The notes beneath the pieces are model-generated. The model had not been told where the DNA came from, ran no database searches, and was given only the letters and a program-made list of their open reading frames with translations. The position numbers and the translations under genes are program-made. Below are positions 26,250-34,847 of a DNA stretch of 64,000 bases, piece after piece. The first letter of the stretch is position 1. Each line of letters opens with the position of its first letter. Source of the stretch: Lachnospiraceae bacterium UBA3632. GTDB lineage: Bacteria; Bacillota; Clostridia; Lachnospirales; Lachnospiraceae. The stretch spans positions 1 to 64,000 of the forward strand of contig DFKZ01000054.1 in assembly GCA_002373975.1 (NCBI GenBank), given 5' to 3'.

Positions 26250-26909
26250 ATGAAATATTTATACAAAGAAATGCCTGAACAGATGAAAGGAACATTTGGG
26301 GATTTTTCCCGTAGCTTCGGATTTTCGTGGAAAGAATTTGTTGTTACGGTACCATCTCCGTTATTTCTTGTAACAACTTATAAGGCAAACGGTCAGCCTA
26401 ATGCCTGCATGCAGTCCTGGGCTACATTTACAAGCGCAGATCATGGTAATGGGTTTTATGCTATCCTTGCCAGCGTCAATAAAAACGGCCACTTATACGC
26501 GAGTATCTCTGAAACCAAAGAAGCCGTTATCAATTTCATGTCGGCAGAATATCATGCAGCTTGTATGAGCACCATCAAGAACAATCAGTATGAGGAAGAC
26601 GAGATCACAGCATCCGGGCTTACTATAGAAAAGGCATCTTGGGTTAATGCACCTATGGTACAGGAATGCTTCATGAATCTTGAATGTAAGCTCAAATGGG
26701 AAAAGGAAATAGTTCCCGGTGATGACCATGCAATGCTTTGCCTTGAGGTGATCGGCCTTCATATCGATGAAAACCATTTACCTGACAGAACCGGAGAAAG
26801 CGGGATCCTATATAACATCCACTATCAGGTCAATCCCGAAAATGTAGGCAAAACCGCACATGATTACGCCGGAGTACTGCAAAAGAAAATTGATGTTATG
26901 GAGTATTAA
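26250..26909 (+). CDS. Flavin reductase-like FMN-binding protein
   Basis: A 219-residue protein with the split-barrel FMN-binding fold of the flavin reductase-like family ('PSPLFLVTTYKANGQPNACMQSWATFTSADHGNGFYAIL', seen across residues about 30-70). Such proteins reduce or carry flavin; the partner is unknown. The ATG at 26250 has GAGGT five bases upstream and starts eight bases after dinD, so it should share the SOS promoter. That would make it an unusual damage-regulated flavoprotein. Confidence 0.82.
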   Translation: MKYLYKEMPEQMKGTFGDFSRSFGFSWKEFVVTVPSPLFLVTTYKANGQPNACMQSWATFTSADHGNGFYAILASVNKNGHLYASISETKEAVINFMSAEYHAACMSTIKNNQYEEDEITASGLTIEKASWVNAPMVQECFMNLECKLKWEKEIVPGDDHAMLCLEVIGLHIDENHLPDRTGESGILYNIHYQVNPENVGKTAHDYAGVLQKKIDVMEY

Positions 26910-26944
26910 GAAATGAATAGACCTAAAAATGGAGGATTTAGGCC

Positions 26945-27760
26945 GTGAGCAAGGAATTAACTTCACAAGAGAAAAAAGTGATAGAACAATATTCCGGATT
27001 TCCGGAAGGAAAAAGATTGTCTTATACAAAAGCCAATGAGACAGAATTTATTATCACAATGCATTACTTACATAAATTTCTCAAGGATGGGGCTGTTATT
27101 GCTGATATAGGTGCCGGTGGCGGAACTTATACAAAGGCATTGGCTGAAGAAGGATATAAAGTTGATGCTGTAGAACTTACACCGGAATATGTTAAGCAGA
27201 TGAAACAGGAATTCGCAGGGAAGGACAACATCCGGGTGTTTGAAGGAAATGCAAGGGATCTGTCTTTCTTAAAAGATGATGCATATGATCTTGTTCTGCT
27301 AATGGGGCCGATATACAGTCTGAAAGACTTTAACGAAAGAAAACAGGCATGCAAAGAAGCTCTTAGGATTGCCAAACCCGGAGCGCCGGTATTTATAGCC
27401 TTTTGTCTTCAGGATGCGCCGCTTATTCATGAGATATTCATGTCTGAAGATCCGGCAGGTGAAATAACCACGATAGGTTATGATCGCGAAAAAGCGTTGG
27501 TGACAGATAATACAGGATCTTCAAGGCTTCTTGATACAATCGGTGTAGTAGACGAATTGATAGACTCAATTTGCATAGAGAACAATGTTCAGAAAGTATG
27601 CAGATTTGCGCAAGATGGTATGTCGCAGATTATCAGTAAGTATGTTAATTCGATGTCAGATAAATCCTTCGCTGAGTGGATTCAATATCTCATTGCAACC
27701 GCTGAACGTACTGACTTGATGGGCTACTCGGATCACATAGTTCAAGTAATAAAAAAATGA
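26945..27760 (+). CDS. Class I SAM-dependent methyltransferase
   Basis: A 271-residue protein with the Rossmann motif I 'IADIGAGGGTYTKAL' at about residue 50, followed by 'VDAVELTPEYVKQM' and 'YDLVLLMGPIYSL' in the right order for a UbiE/small-molecule type methyltransferase. The substrate cannot be predicted. Translation starts at GTG 26945, with GGAGG nine bases upstream. It is the last gene of the island, about 110 bases before the att copy. Confidence 0.85.
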   Translation: MSKELTSQEKKVIEQYSGFPEGKRLSYTKANETEFIITMHYLHKFLKDGAVIADIGAGGGTYTKALAEEGYKVDAVELTPEYVKQMKQEFAGKDNIRVFEGNARDLSFLKDDAYDLVLLMGPIYSLKDFNERKQACKEALRIAKPGAPVFIAFCLQDAPLIHEIFMSEDPAGEITTIGYDREKALVTDNTGSSRLLDTIGVVDELIDSICIENNVQKVCRFAQDGMSQIISKYVNSMSDKSFAEWIQYLIATAERTDLMGYSDHIVQVIKK

Positions 27761-27791
27761 ATCATGTAGAAAAACAAGATTCCTATTGCGA

Positions 27792-27888
27792 GGGGTTCCC
27801 TATGGGGTTCCCTCGTAGGGGGACGGCGTCAGAACCTTTCTTACTGGGTTTGTGAGATTCTGAAAAAATTCGAGTCCCTTCATCCGCA
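27792..27888 (+). other. attR region of the tRNA-Leu island
   Basis: Tandem GGGGTTCCC (27792-27800 and 27804-27812, 12-base period) is followed, about 64 bases on, by the 20-base tRNA-Leu tail copy (27869-27888). The layout matches 79-175 at the window start almost to the base, although the repeat sequences differ (GGTTCCC against GGTACCC). Confidence 0.65.
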
Positions 27889-27890
27889 CT

Positions 27891-27938
27891 TATACGAAAA
27901 CAGCCCTGTTCTATTACGAGCAGGGCTGTTTTCGTATA
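27891..27938. terminator. Perfect 18-base-pair terminator hairpin
   Basis: TATACGAAAACAGCCCTG (27891-27908) pairs perfectly with 27921-27938 across a 12-base loop, with a TTTT in the right arm. It lies just outside the island and was probably a chromosomal terminator behind tRNA-Leu before insertion. It can also work on the minus strand for the DUF4160 pair. Confidence 0.8.
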
Positions 27939-27997
27939 TGCGCTTTCTAGTTTTTCAGTCTTATAAAGTTTTAAATCTCTTTTACAATTGTGCCGGA

Positions 27998-28291
27998 TTA
28001 ACAATAGAATTCGACTTTATCAAACACTTCCTTCCATTTAGCAACTATATCAACATGCCTTGCACTAATAATCTGCATGATATATCTAAGTTGTCTTTCG
28101 GGAATATTTGAATTATTGTTTTGTAAAATACATCCACCGGCCTTGGTAAGCCATATCTTGGTACCATTCTTTGCAGGCTTTCCCTCAGCTACATGAACAT
28201 GAATAGGTTCGAGCGGATCATTCTCATTTACCCAGAAATATACTATGTATCCACCAATCTTAAAAACCTGCGGCACGTTCAAATCCTCCAT
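27998..28291 (-). CDS. DUF4160-family protein
   Basis: A 97-residue protein with the DUF4160 pattern: an N-terminal 'VFKIGGYIVYFWVNENDPLEPIHVHV' strand-turn-strand with an HVHV motif and a helical C-terminus. The family is often encoded beside DUF2442 in two-gene units of toxin-antitoxin style, but its activity is unproven. The start codon lies 32 bases inside the end of the preceding gene on the same strand, so the two are translationally coupled. Confidence 0.75.
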   Translation of the reverse strand: MEDLNVPQVFKIGGYIVYFWVNENDPLEPIHVHVAEGKPAKNGTKIWLTKAGGCILQNNNSNIPERQLRYIMQIISARHVDIVAKWKEVFDKVEFYC

Positions 28292-28538
28292 CTCTGGCTA
28301 ACTCAATAATAACATGCGAAAGACTCTCCAGAAGAGTTTGAAATCCTTTAATCTCATCATCAGTAAACCCTTCTACTTTTTCCCAATCATATTGAGGAAG
28401 CATGCATACTGCTGAATGGAATCCACCCTCCACAGGCTTTTCTATTACTACTTTTACCTGTTCTTTTCCATCTACAATTATCGGTTCAGAGTGTACAATC
28501 TCTGTTTCATCATCAAGTGTCATAAACGGATAAAGCAT
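28260..28538 (-). CDS. Small acidic protein upstream of DUF4160
   Basis: A 92-residue acidic protein starting at ATG 28538, with AGGAG nine bases upstream. Upstream in-frame codons run through the promoter and were rejected. 'YPFMTLDDETEIVHSEPI' and 'VKVVIEKPVEGGFHSAVCMLP' suggest a small alpha/beta fold. It takes the position that DUF2442 normally takes before DUF4160 but does not resemble it by eye. It may be the antitoxin-like or partner component. Confidence 0.65.
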   Translation of the reverse strand: MLYPFMTLDDETEIVHSEPIIVDGKEQVKVVIEKPVEGGFHSAVCMLPQYDWEKVEGFTDDEIKGFQTLLESLSHVIIELARDGGFERAAGF

Positions 28539-28611
28539 ATAGTTAGTCTCCTTGGTAAGAAAAATGAAGCTTAACAATCCTAAATGCAAAAACAAATGTC
28601 TATGCAATAAT

Positions 28612-28640
28612 ATAGTACAACAAATACACGTATTTTTCAA
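28612..28640 (-). promoter_or_regulatory. Promoter of the DUF4160 pair
   Basis: On the minus strand, TTGAAA (28640-28635), a 17-base spacer, TACTAT (28617-28612). It gives a leader of about 70 bases. Confidence 0.6.
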
Positions 28641-28685
28641 TTAAACATGCAACTCTGCACCTATCACAAGGGAGGGATCGGAGAT

Positions 28686-31322
28686 CTATCCGATCTCGCG
28701 TATCCGCTCCACGACGCTTGCCTTGGAGAAGCCACTGTAGGAGAGGAGCGGTACCATTACGCCGAGCAGCACCATAAAAGGCAGCATCAGCAAAACAGGT
28801 GTGATGGTAAAATGGCCGGAATAAAACCAGAAGAAACTGGTTGATGCGCTGTTTACTATGGGGACAAAAAGGAGCGATAAAACAAGGGCCAGAAGTCCCG
28901 ATCCGACTGTATATATCATTCCCTCGGTCATAAGCATCGACTTTACCTGCTTTCCGGTCATCCCTATGGCCTGCAGAATTGCGATCTCGTTCTTTCTCGC
29001 AATAATACCGGCCATTATGGTGTTAAAGAAGTTGAGGATTCCCACAAAGCCGATGATCAGGCAGAGCACTCCGCCCAAAAGTGTAAACATCCTCTTAAAG
29101 GTATCAAACTCTGCCCGAAGAACAGCCTTACTCTCATAACTGATATCTGAATTCTCTTCACAGAAACTGTGAATGAAACTTTCCGCTTTTTCTTCATCAG
29201 CCGGTGAAGCAGTATCAAAGGCATAGAATACAGGCACCACGCTTTCTCCGAAATCCTGTTTCAATGAGTCCGAGCTGAGTATTGCATTGAAACCGAAGGC
29301 TTCCTTTCTAAGGCTGATTCCCTGCGGAACAGATACATATGCGCATACAGTGTATTCATATTCAGACACGCCTGTATATGTCCCCTTCAGAAACTCAGAC
29401 TGTTCATATGCCGCATCGGTCGGCGCCTTACCTGTTCTTGTATCAATAAAGCTTATCCCTGTAGATTTGGCAATAGTAACCTTGTCACCTATTTTATGCC
29501 TTGTAACATCGTTGACATAGAAGCCGTTCTCATCCCTATGAGTGATCAAGGCAATATATCTGCTTCCTTTTTCTTTTAAAAACGAAATATCTCCCTCATA
29601 AACTGTCAGTTTATCTAAAAGATAATCGTCCATTCCCTGAATATAACCGCTTTTGCAGGGCTTTCCGTTTTCCAGAGTATAGGGAATATCCACTATGTGC
29701 ATTTCCTGATATTCATCATACTCATCGTTTCCAACCTCCATAAGTGAATACACTCCTGCAGTCGCCTCGTATGCGACCCCTCCGTCCCGGATCTCAAGAT
29801 TATCCTGTAAATACCTGATATCTTCTTCGGTTATGGAATCAGTCCAGGCACCACTGAATTGAAAATAGGGGTACTTTGCCACAAGGAAATCTGAGGATGT
29901 GGTTGCGTCAAGCCATTTTTCGGAATCAAAGCCGCCTACAAACACGCTTACCGTGTTCAGTATGACCATAGAAAGAGCAAGGGATATGAATACAAGAACT
30001 GTTTTCTTTTTGTTGCGCTCCGTATTTGCAAAGGCCATCTGCCAGGGCTTTGCGCCTCTTGTAGCCTTTTTCTTTTTTCCGCCGGCTGCGCCTTCGTTAA
30101 ATCTTAATGCTTCAATGGGAGAAACCTTTCCCGCCATCCTTCCGGGTTTACTGATTGACATTAAAACGGTGATCAGTTCAAAGAAAGCCGCCGCAATAAA
30201 AATGACAGGTGAAGTGCTGATGGTCAGGGAGTTCTGTGAAAAACTGGATGTTGCCAAAACTGCGGGAGTCAGCACCGTTCCAAGTATGTATCCAAGAATA
30301 AGTCCTACAGGAATACCGATAAGGCAAAGAAAAAGAGCCTGCAGGCGGATGATCCTCTTAACCTGCCTTTGAGTGGTTCCTATAGTCTTAAGAAGTCCGT
30401 AAAATCTGATATCATTGGAGACGGAAATCTGAAAAACATTGTATATTATCAAATATCCCGTAAAAATAACAAGAAGCAAAAATACCCCCAACGGAACAGC
30501 CGTTTCTAACAGGTTGCTTCCATCAATCCCACTCATTGTGTATCCGGGATTAACGCCCATTTTTATACCGTCCGAATCGCTGTTTTCTCCGTAGGTGTAT
30601 CCGCACTCTTCAATAACGGACAACATCCTGCTTTCAACGTTTAGAGATGATGATAGCATCACATCAAGGTCTGTCAAAGCGGGCTTGTACCCCATCTCTT
30701 CAATTATTTTCGATGTTTCAAGGGCAAAATCCTTTGACACATTGATGAAATGAGCCGGGCACATGGTATCATAATCCCAATAACCGGTTAAGATAAATGA
30801 GGCAGAGTAATCACCTGTTTCCTCGGGAACTCCGAATAGATCAAAAGTAAGGTCGATACTTTCTCCGATCACCGGCTCGAAACCTAGAAGTTTTATGGAT
30901 TCTGTGTCCATCACAACTTCATTTTTTTCTGTGGGCATATGTCCCTCTTTAAGATCAATATAGGACCATTTGGCAGTATTATCATCCATGAAGCTGATTT
31001 CTGCAGTCTTATTTCTGAAGGGTTCATCGGAGATTGTACCGATGATAATTCTCTCTCCGTATGCTTTGATCTTTTTGTTTGCAATAAGTCTTTCTTCCTG
31101 CTCCTCAGTAACATCCTTAAAGGTTCCGTGGGGATATCCGCCAAGCTGTCTGAAGGTGCTGGTCTCATAGGAGGCATTTATAGAAAGAGTAATGGTAAAA
31201 AGCGAAGTAAATAATACAGCAGTCAGTATTATGGCAAATATGGTTATCAGGTTTCTTCTCTTGTTTGCAAAGAGAAGTCTGGTTGCCATTTTTGTAATGC
31301 ATTTTCTATTATTAACCTTCAT
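28686..31322 (-). CDS. FtsX-type ABC transporter permease
   Basis: An 878-residue membrane protein with an N-terminal helix (about residues 20-42), a large extracytoplasmic domain, a first FtsX block of three helices (about 270-390), a further helix near 440, a second large external domain and a final FtsX block ('KNEIAILQAIGMTGKQV', about 750-870). This is the layout of MacB/BceB-like peptide efflux or detoxification permeases. It starts six bases after its ATPase gene. Together with the upstream kinase and regulator it forms a peptide-sensing resistance-type module. Confidence 0.9.
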   Translation of the reverse strand: MKVNNRKCITKMATRLLFANKRRNLITIFAIILTAVLFTSLFTITLSINASYETSTFRQLGGYPHGTFKDVTEEQEERLIANKKIKAYGERIIIGTISDEPFRNKTAEISFMDDNTAKWSYIDLKEGHMPTEKNEVVMDTESIKLLGFEPVIGESIDLTFDLFGVPEETGDYSASFILTGYWDYDTMCPAHFINVSKDFALETSKIIEEMGYKPALTDLDVMLSSSLNVESRMLSVIEECGYTYGENSDSDGIKMGVNPGYTMSGIDGSNLLETAVPLGVFLLLVIFTGYLIIYNVFQISVSNDIRFYGLLKTIGTTQRQVKRIIRLQALFLCLIGIPVGLILGYILGTVLTPAVLATSSFSQNSLTISTSPVIFIAAAFFELITVLMSISKPGRMAGKVSPIEALRFNEGAAGGKKKKATRGAKPWQMAFANTERNKKKTVLVFISLALSMVILNTVSVFVGGFDSEKWLDATTSSDFLVAKYPYFQFSGAWTDSITEEDIRYLQDNLEIRDGGVAYEATAGVYSLMEVGNDEYDEYQEMHIVDIPYTLENGKPCKSGYIQGMDDYLLDKLTVYEGDISFLKEKGSRYIALITHRDENGFYVNDVTRHKIGDKVTIAKSTGISFIDTRTGKAPTDAAYEQSEFLKGTYTGVSEYEYTVCAYVSVPQGISLRKEAFGFNAILSSDSLKQDFGESVVPVFYAFDTASPADEEKAESFIHSFCEENSDISYESKAVLRAEFDTFKRMFTLLGGVLCLIIGFVGILNFFNTIMAGIIARKNEIAILQAIGMTGKQVKSMLMTEGMIYTVGSGLLALVLSLLFVPIVNSASTSFFWFYSGHFTITPVLLMLPFMVLLGVMVPLLSYSGFSKASVVERIREIG

Positions 31323-31328
31323 AGCCCT

Positions 31329-32009
31329 CTATCTCCTTTCAGACTCAGACACTATGTGTCCGTCTTCGATCCTGATCACGCGATCTGCAAGCTGGGCGAT
31401 CTCATCATTATGCGTGATCATTACGATGGTCTGTCCGTACTTTTCTGCGGAAACCTTCAAAAGACTCAAAACATCCTGTCCCGTCTTTGAATCAAGATTA
31501 CCCGTCGGTTCGTCGGCTAAAATGATGGCCGGCCTGAAAGCCAGTGCTCTTGCTATCGCAACTCGCTGCTGCTGACCGCCGGATAGCTGATTGGGCAGCA
31601 CCTCCTTTTTTGAGGTAAGCATCAGTGTATCGATTATTTCATTTACAAATTCCTTATCAACCTTTTCTCCGTCAAGTTCAAGGGGAAGAACTATATTTTC
31701 ATATACATTTAAAACCGGTACTAGATTAAATGCCTGGAAAACAAATCCGATCTTTCTTCTTCTGAATATTGTCAGCTCATCATCCGTAAGCTTTGAGATC
31801 CGGTGACCGTCAACTATTACTTCTCCGGATGTGGGCCTGTCCAGGCCGCCGAGCATATGAAGGAGAGTGGATTTTCCGCTGCCGGATGTTCCGACTATTG
31901 CCAGAAATTCTCCTTTATCGACCATAAGATTTACGCCGGCAAGAGCGTGAACGGCGTTTTCGCCCTGCCCGTATACCTTTACCAGATTCTTTGCTTCCAG
32001 GATACTCAT
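31329..32009 (-). CDS. ABC transporter ATP-binding protein (MacB/LolD type)
   Basis: A 226-residue ATPase with Walker A 'GTSGSGKST', LSGGQQQR signature, Walker B 'IILADEPTGNLD' and 'ITHNDEIA'. This sequence pattern is typical of the LolD/MacB class that drives FtsX permeases. The ATG at 32009, six bases after CGAGGT, is preferred over an in-frame ATG at 32036. It is expressed from the control region 32040-32190. Confidence 0.92.
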   Translation of the reverse strand: MSILEAKNLVKVYGQGENAVHALAGVNLMVDKGEFLAIVGTSGSGKSTLLHMLGGLDRPTSGEVIVDGHRISKLTDDELTIFRRRKIGFVFQAFNLVPVLNVYENIVLPLELDGEKVDKEFVNEIIDTLMLTSKKEVLPNQLSGGQQQRVAIARALAFRPAIILADEPTGNLDSKTGQDVLSLLKVSAEKYGQTIVMITHNDEIAQLADRVIRIEDGHIVSESERR

Positions 32010-32082
32010 TTTATAACCTCGCTTTTCATTGATCATTGTCTTTATATTTAGTTAGGAGGAAAATGCGTAGCAATTTCCTATT

Positions 32083-32183
32083 GGGTAAAAAAAGTGTGCA
32101 GAAGTTTTTTCCTTCTACACACTGATTATTGCACCTGATTCTTTCCAGATTCTTTCAGTTTTAAAATAAATTCTTACAGTTTT
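32083..32183 (-). promoter_or_regulatory. ABC operon control region: regulator half-sites and leader hairpin
   Basis: Direct repeats TTCTTTCCAG (32139), TTCTTTCAG (32150) and TTCTTACAG (32171) are spaced 11 and 21 bases, as expected for an OmpR-type regulator. Downstream on the minus strand, GTGTGTAGAAG/CTTCTGCACAC (32123-32096 region) is followed by seven T residues. It may terminate the kinase transcript, or attenuate a transcript that starts near 32125. Confidence 0.55.
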
Positions 32184-32213
32184 GAAAGATTTAGATCCCC
32201 TGTAAACCGTTTT

Positions 32214-33113
32214 TTATTTCTTAAGATAAATAAGGAATTCCGATCCTTCTCCCTGCCCGGAATTAACTTTAATATAGCCTCCTTCTTTGGAGATGATCTC
32301 CCTTGCCAGGTACAGGCCTATGCCTACGCCTTCTTTTTCGCGGGAGGCCTCAAGCCTTCCAAACCTTGAAAAGATCCTTGGAATATCCTCCTCCGCGATT
32401 CCTATACCCGTATCCTTAACACTTATGCAGGCAAACATCTCGGTAGACTTAAGAGTGATGGAAATGCCGCCATTTTCGGTATATTTAATGGCGTTGTCTA
32501 CAATGTTGCTCAAAGCTTCCAGAGTCCATTTATAATCGAAAGAGGCTATCATACTTTCGTTTGTGACGGTAAAACTTAAACCTTTTGATTCGGCTTTTTT
32601 ACGCATGGCAGAGTCTATATCTCTCATAAGCCTTCCGATATCGTCGGGCCTGGATTCAACTGTCAGGATCCCGTTTTCAAGGCGTGAGAGCTTCACAAGC
32701 GCATCTACAAGGAACCTTAGCTTTTCTGCTTCATTCTCTATTGCATCGAGGCTTTCGCGCTGGTCTGTCGACAATTCTGTTTCATGCAAAAGCTCACTGT
32801 GGAGAAGCAGATTAGTGATGGGTGTTTTTGTCTGGTGGGAGATATCAGCTATGAGAGTTTTGATCTTATCACGGTCCTTGCGGACGTTTTCCGCAGAGAG
32901 CGCTGATGAGCCAAGATAATCCGCCAACCGGGATTCTATCCTTGATACTCTGTCTTCGGAAAAATGTTCTTCGCGGAACTCGCCCTTGATAGCTTCGTCC
33001 AGCATCATCTCCACATTATCGAGTATCTTTCTGTTCTTATAGCTGTTATAGATTGAAAACACCAGTGCACCGATCGAAACAATGCAGGCAGGGATCAATA
33101 TCCATTCATTCAT
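32214..33113 (-). CDS. Sensor histidine kinase
   Basis: A 299-residue kinase with a single N-terminal membrane helix (about residues 5-24) and no real extracellular domain. The HisKA domain has His93 in 'ISHQTKTPI', and the HATPase_c domain ('NIVDNAIKYT' N box, 'DTGIGI', 'GVGIGLYLA') ends the protein. Kinases without a sensor domain next to FtsX-type ABC genes usually sense flux through the transporter. It overlaps the regulator gene by eight bases. Confidence 0.92.
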   Translation of the reverse strand: MNEWILIPACIVSIGALVFSIYNSYKNRKILDNVEMMLDEAIKGEFREEHFSEDRVSRIESRLADYLGSSALSAENVRKDRDKIKTLIADISHQTKTPITNLLLHSELLHETELSTDQRESLDAIENEAEKLRFLVDALVKLSRLENGILTVESRPDDIGRLMRDIDSAMRKKAESKGLSFTVTNESMIASFDYKWTLEALSNIVDNAIKYTENGGISITLKSTEMFACISVKDTGIGIAEEDIPRIFSRFGRLEASREKEGVGIGLYLAREIISKEGGYIKVNSGQGEGSEFLIYLKK

Positions 33114-33792
33114 TATTCTTTACCCACATATATCCAAGTCCGTATACCGTCTTGATATAATCTTTAGCATTCAACTTATCGCGAAGTCTCTTTATCGCCA
33201 CAGAGAGAGCGTTTTCGTCCACATATTCGGCTCCGTCCGTCCAGAGTCTGTCGATCAGATCGTCCCTGGAAAGTGTAATACCCCGGTTATAAATAAGCAG
33301 TTTTAAAAGGCGTTGTTCTGTCTTGCTCAAAACGATTTCCTCGCCACCGGCCGTAAATATCATACGCTCAAAATCGAAGGAGTAATTGTCGACATTGACA
33401 ACTTCACTCTCGGTGAAAGATTCCTTCTTCCTGAGCTGAGTATTAACCCTGGCTCTTAATACGCTAAGCGAGAAGGGCTTTGTAACATAATCGTCGGCTC
33501 CGAGCTCGAGTCCTCTTACCACATCAGCATCTGTGTCATTGGCAGACAGGAGGATTATCGGATATGACAGTTTTTTTTCTCTTATTTCTTTTACAAGATC
33601 AAGTCCGTTTCCGTCCGGAAGATTTATATCAAGCAGGATAAGTGCCGGATTGGTCAAAAATATCTGTTCTCTGGCACTTTTCAGGTTTTCGCAGGAAACA
33701 ATGCTTCTTGATTCATCCTTAAGTGCCTTGCATAAGCCGGAGCACAGATCTCTGTCGTCCTCGACGATAACTATTTGAGAATTCTTTTGCAT
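33106..33792 (-). CDS. OmpR-family response regulator
   Basis: A 228-residue protein with a receiver domain (Asp55 in 'LLDINLPDGNG', lysine in 'VTKPF') and a C-terminal winged helix (about residues 130-225, 'LSKTEQRLLKLLIYNRG'). It is phosphorylated by the overlapping kinase and probably binds the 11-base repeats at 32137-32183 to control the ABC genes. AAGGA precedes the start. Confidence 0.93.
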   Translation of the reverse strand: MQKNSQIVIVEDDRDLCSGLCKALKDESRSIVSCENLKSAREQIFLTNPALILLDINLPDGNGLDLVKEIREKKLSYPIILLSANDTDADVVRGLELGADDYVTKPFSLSVLRARVNTQLRKKESFTESEVVNVDNYSFDFERMIFTAGGEEIVLSKTEQRLLKLLIYNRGITLSRDDLIDRLWTDGAEYVDENALSVAIKRLRDKLNAKDYIKTVYGLGYMWVKNNE

Positions 33793-33829
33793 GTTTTTTT
33801 CCTTAAAAGATTGTATAAGCAGATAGAGT

Positions 33830-34684
33830 TTACTGTCTCTTTTTGCATATTTCCCAGAATATCACAGCGCTTGCGGCAGCCACATTAAGGGAATCCACGC
33901 CGTGCATCATCGGGATCTTCACGCGATAGTCGCATTCCGAGATTACTTCCCTTGGCAGACCGTCACCCTCGGTCCCCATGACAATGGCCAGCTTTTCGCT
34001 TGCCAGCATTTCTTTGTCATCCGGGCATACGGAATCATTGGTAAGTGCCATAGCCACGGTTTTGTAGCCCAGGTCCTTCAGATCCCGTATCAGCCTTGTC
34101 CCAGCCGAACCCTCTTTGGAGATCCTGGTCCAGGGGAGCTGAAATACAGTGCCCATGCTGACTCTGGATGACCGCCTTGTAAGGGGATCCACGGATGCGT
34201 GGGTAAGTACCGCTCCCTCCATACCGAGAGCAGCCGCGCTTCTTATTATGGCTCCCACGTTGGTAGGGTTTACCACATCATAGAGCACGGTGAGGGTGTT
34301 TTTCCCGTTACAGAATTCGGAAAGCTCCGGTACCGCCTTTCTCTTAAAAGCAGCCCAGAGGCCTCTTACCAGAGAGTAGCCGGTAAGGTCCGACAGGATA
34401 TCGCTGTCTGCGGTATATACGGAGATTTCCTCTGCATACTCATTGCCGTACATTTCCCGTATCATCTGAAATACAGGCTCTGCCTCCGCCTCCATACGAG
34501 CTTTCTCAACCAGGAGTGATATAGGAGAGTATCCGGCCTCAAGCGCCCGCAGGATCACATAGGCACTCTCGGCTATGAATATGCCTTCACCGGGCTCATT
34601 ATAGTGGTATAGTTTTGTCTCTGACAGTCCGGTAAAAAGCTCCAGACCGGGATCATCGGGATCCGTGATATGTATAATGTTCAT
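33830..34684 (-). CDS. TrmH/SpoU-family RNA methyltransferase
   Basis: A 284-residue SPOUT enzyme. Motif 1 is 'NPTNVGAIIRSA', motif 2 'IVMGTEGDGLP' and motif 3 'VDSLNVAAASAV'. These form the trefoil knot that binds SAM. It 2'-O-methylates rRNA or tRNA; the target cannot be read from sequence. The ATG at 34684 has GAGGA seven bases upstream; a TTG at 34705 was rejected. It lies 37 bases upstream of the response regulator on the same strand and may be co-transcribed. Confidence 0.9.
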   Translation of the reverse strand: MNIIHITDPDDPGLELFTGLSETKLYHYNEPGEGIFIAESAYVILRALEAGYSPISLLVEKARMEAEAEPVFQMIREMYGNEYAEEISVYTADSDILSDLTGYSLVRGLWAAFKRKAVPELSEFCNGKNTLTVLYDVVNPTNVGAIIRSAAALGMEGAVLTHASVDPLTRRSSRVSMGTVFQLPWTRISKEGSAGTRLIRDLKDLGYKTVAMALTNDSVCPDDKEMLASEKLAIVMGTEGDGLPREVISECDYRVKIPMMHGVDSLNVAAASAVIFWEICKKRQ

Positions 34685-34812
34685 CCCTTTTTCCTCTGCT
34701 GCCAATCCGGAAATGTCTCCTTTTTCTCATATCTGTAGAGTGTTTTTATAAAAAACATATATCAATAATACATCTATTTGGCTCTTTGTATCAAGGCTGT
34801 TATTTTGTGGGA

Positions 34813-34841
34813 TTGTTGGGCTGACAGTAAAGTGATATTAT
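34813..34841 (+). promoter_or_regulatory. Promoter of the TraX-GGDEF gene
   Basis: TTGTTG (34813-34818), 17-base spacer, TATTAT (34836-34841). The -10 ends six bases before the ATG, so the transcript would begin at or near the start codon. No Shine-Dalgarno sequence is present. Confidence 0.55.
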
Positions 34842-34847
34842 AAGACC

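Larger units (their letters stand above)
25047..27888. mobile_element. Small genomic island inserted at tRNA-Leu
   Basis: An exact 20-base direct repeat of the tRNA 3' tail (25047-25066 and 27869-27888) bounds about 2.8 kb of AT-rich DNA carrying dinD, a flavin reductase-like gene and a methyltransferase gene. GGGGTTCCC repeats with a 12-base period (27792 and 27804) lie about 64 bases inside the right end, as at the window start. No integrase, excisionase or replication gene is present, so the element is a remnant or a satellite mobilised in trans. Confidence 0.7.

Noticed and set aside
25047..27888. Integrase or excisionase gene in the tRNA-Leu island
   Set aside because: All three genes of the island belong to other families, and the remaining non-coding stretches are too short for a recombinase.
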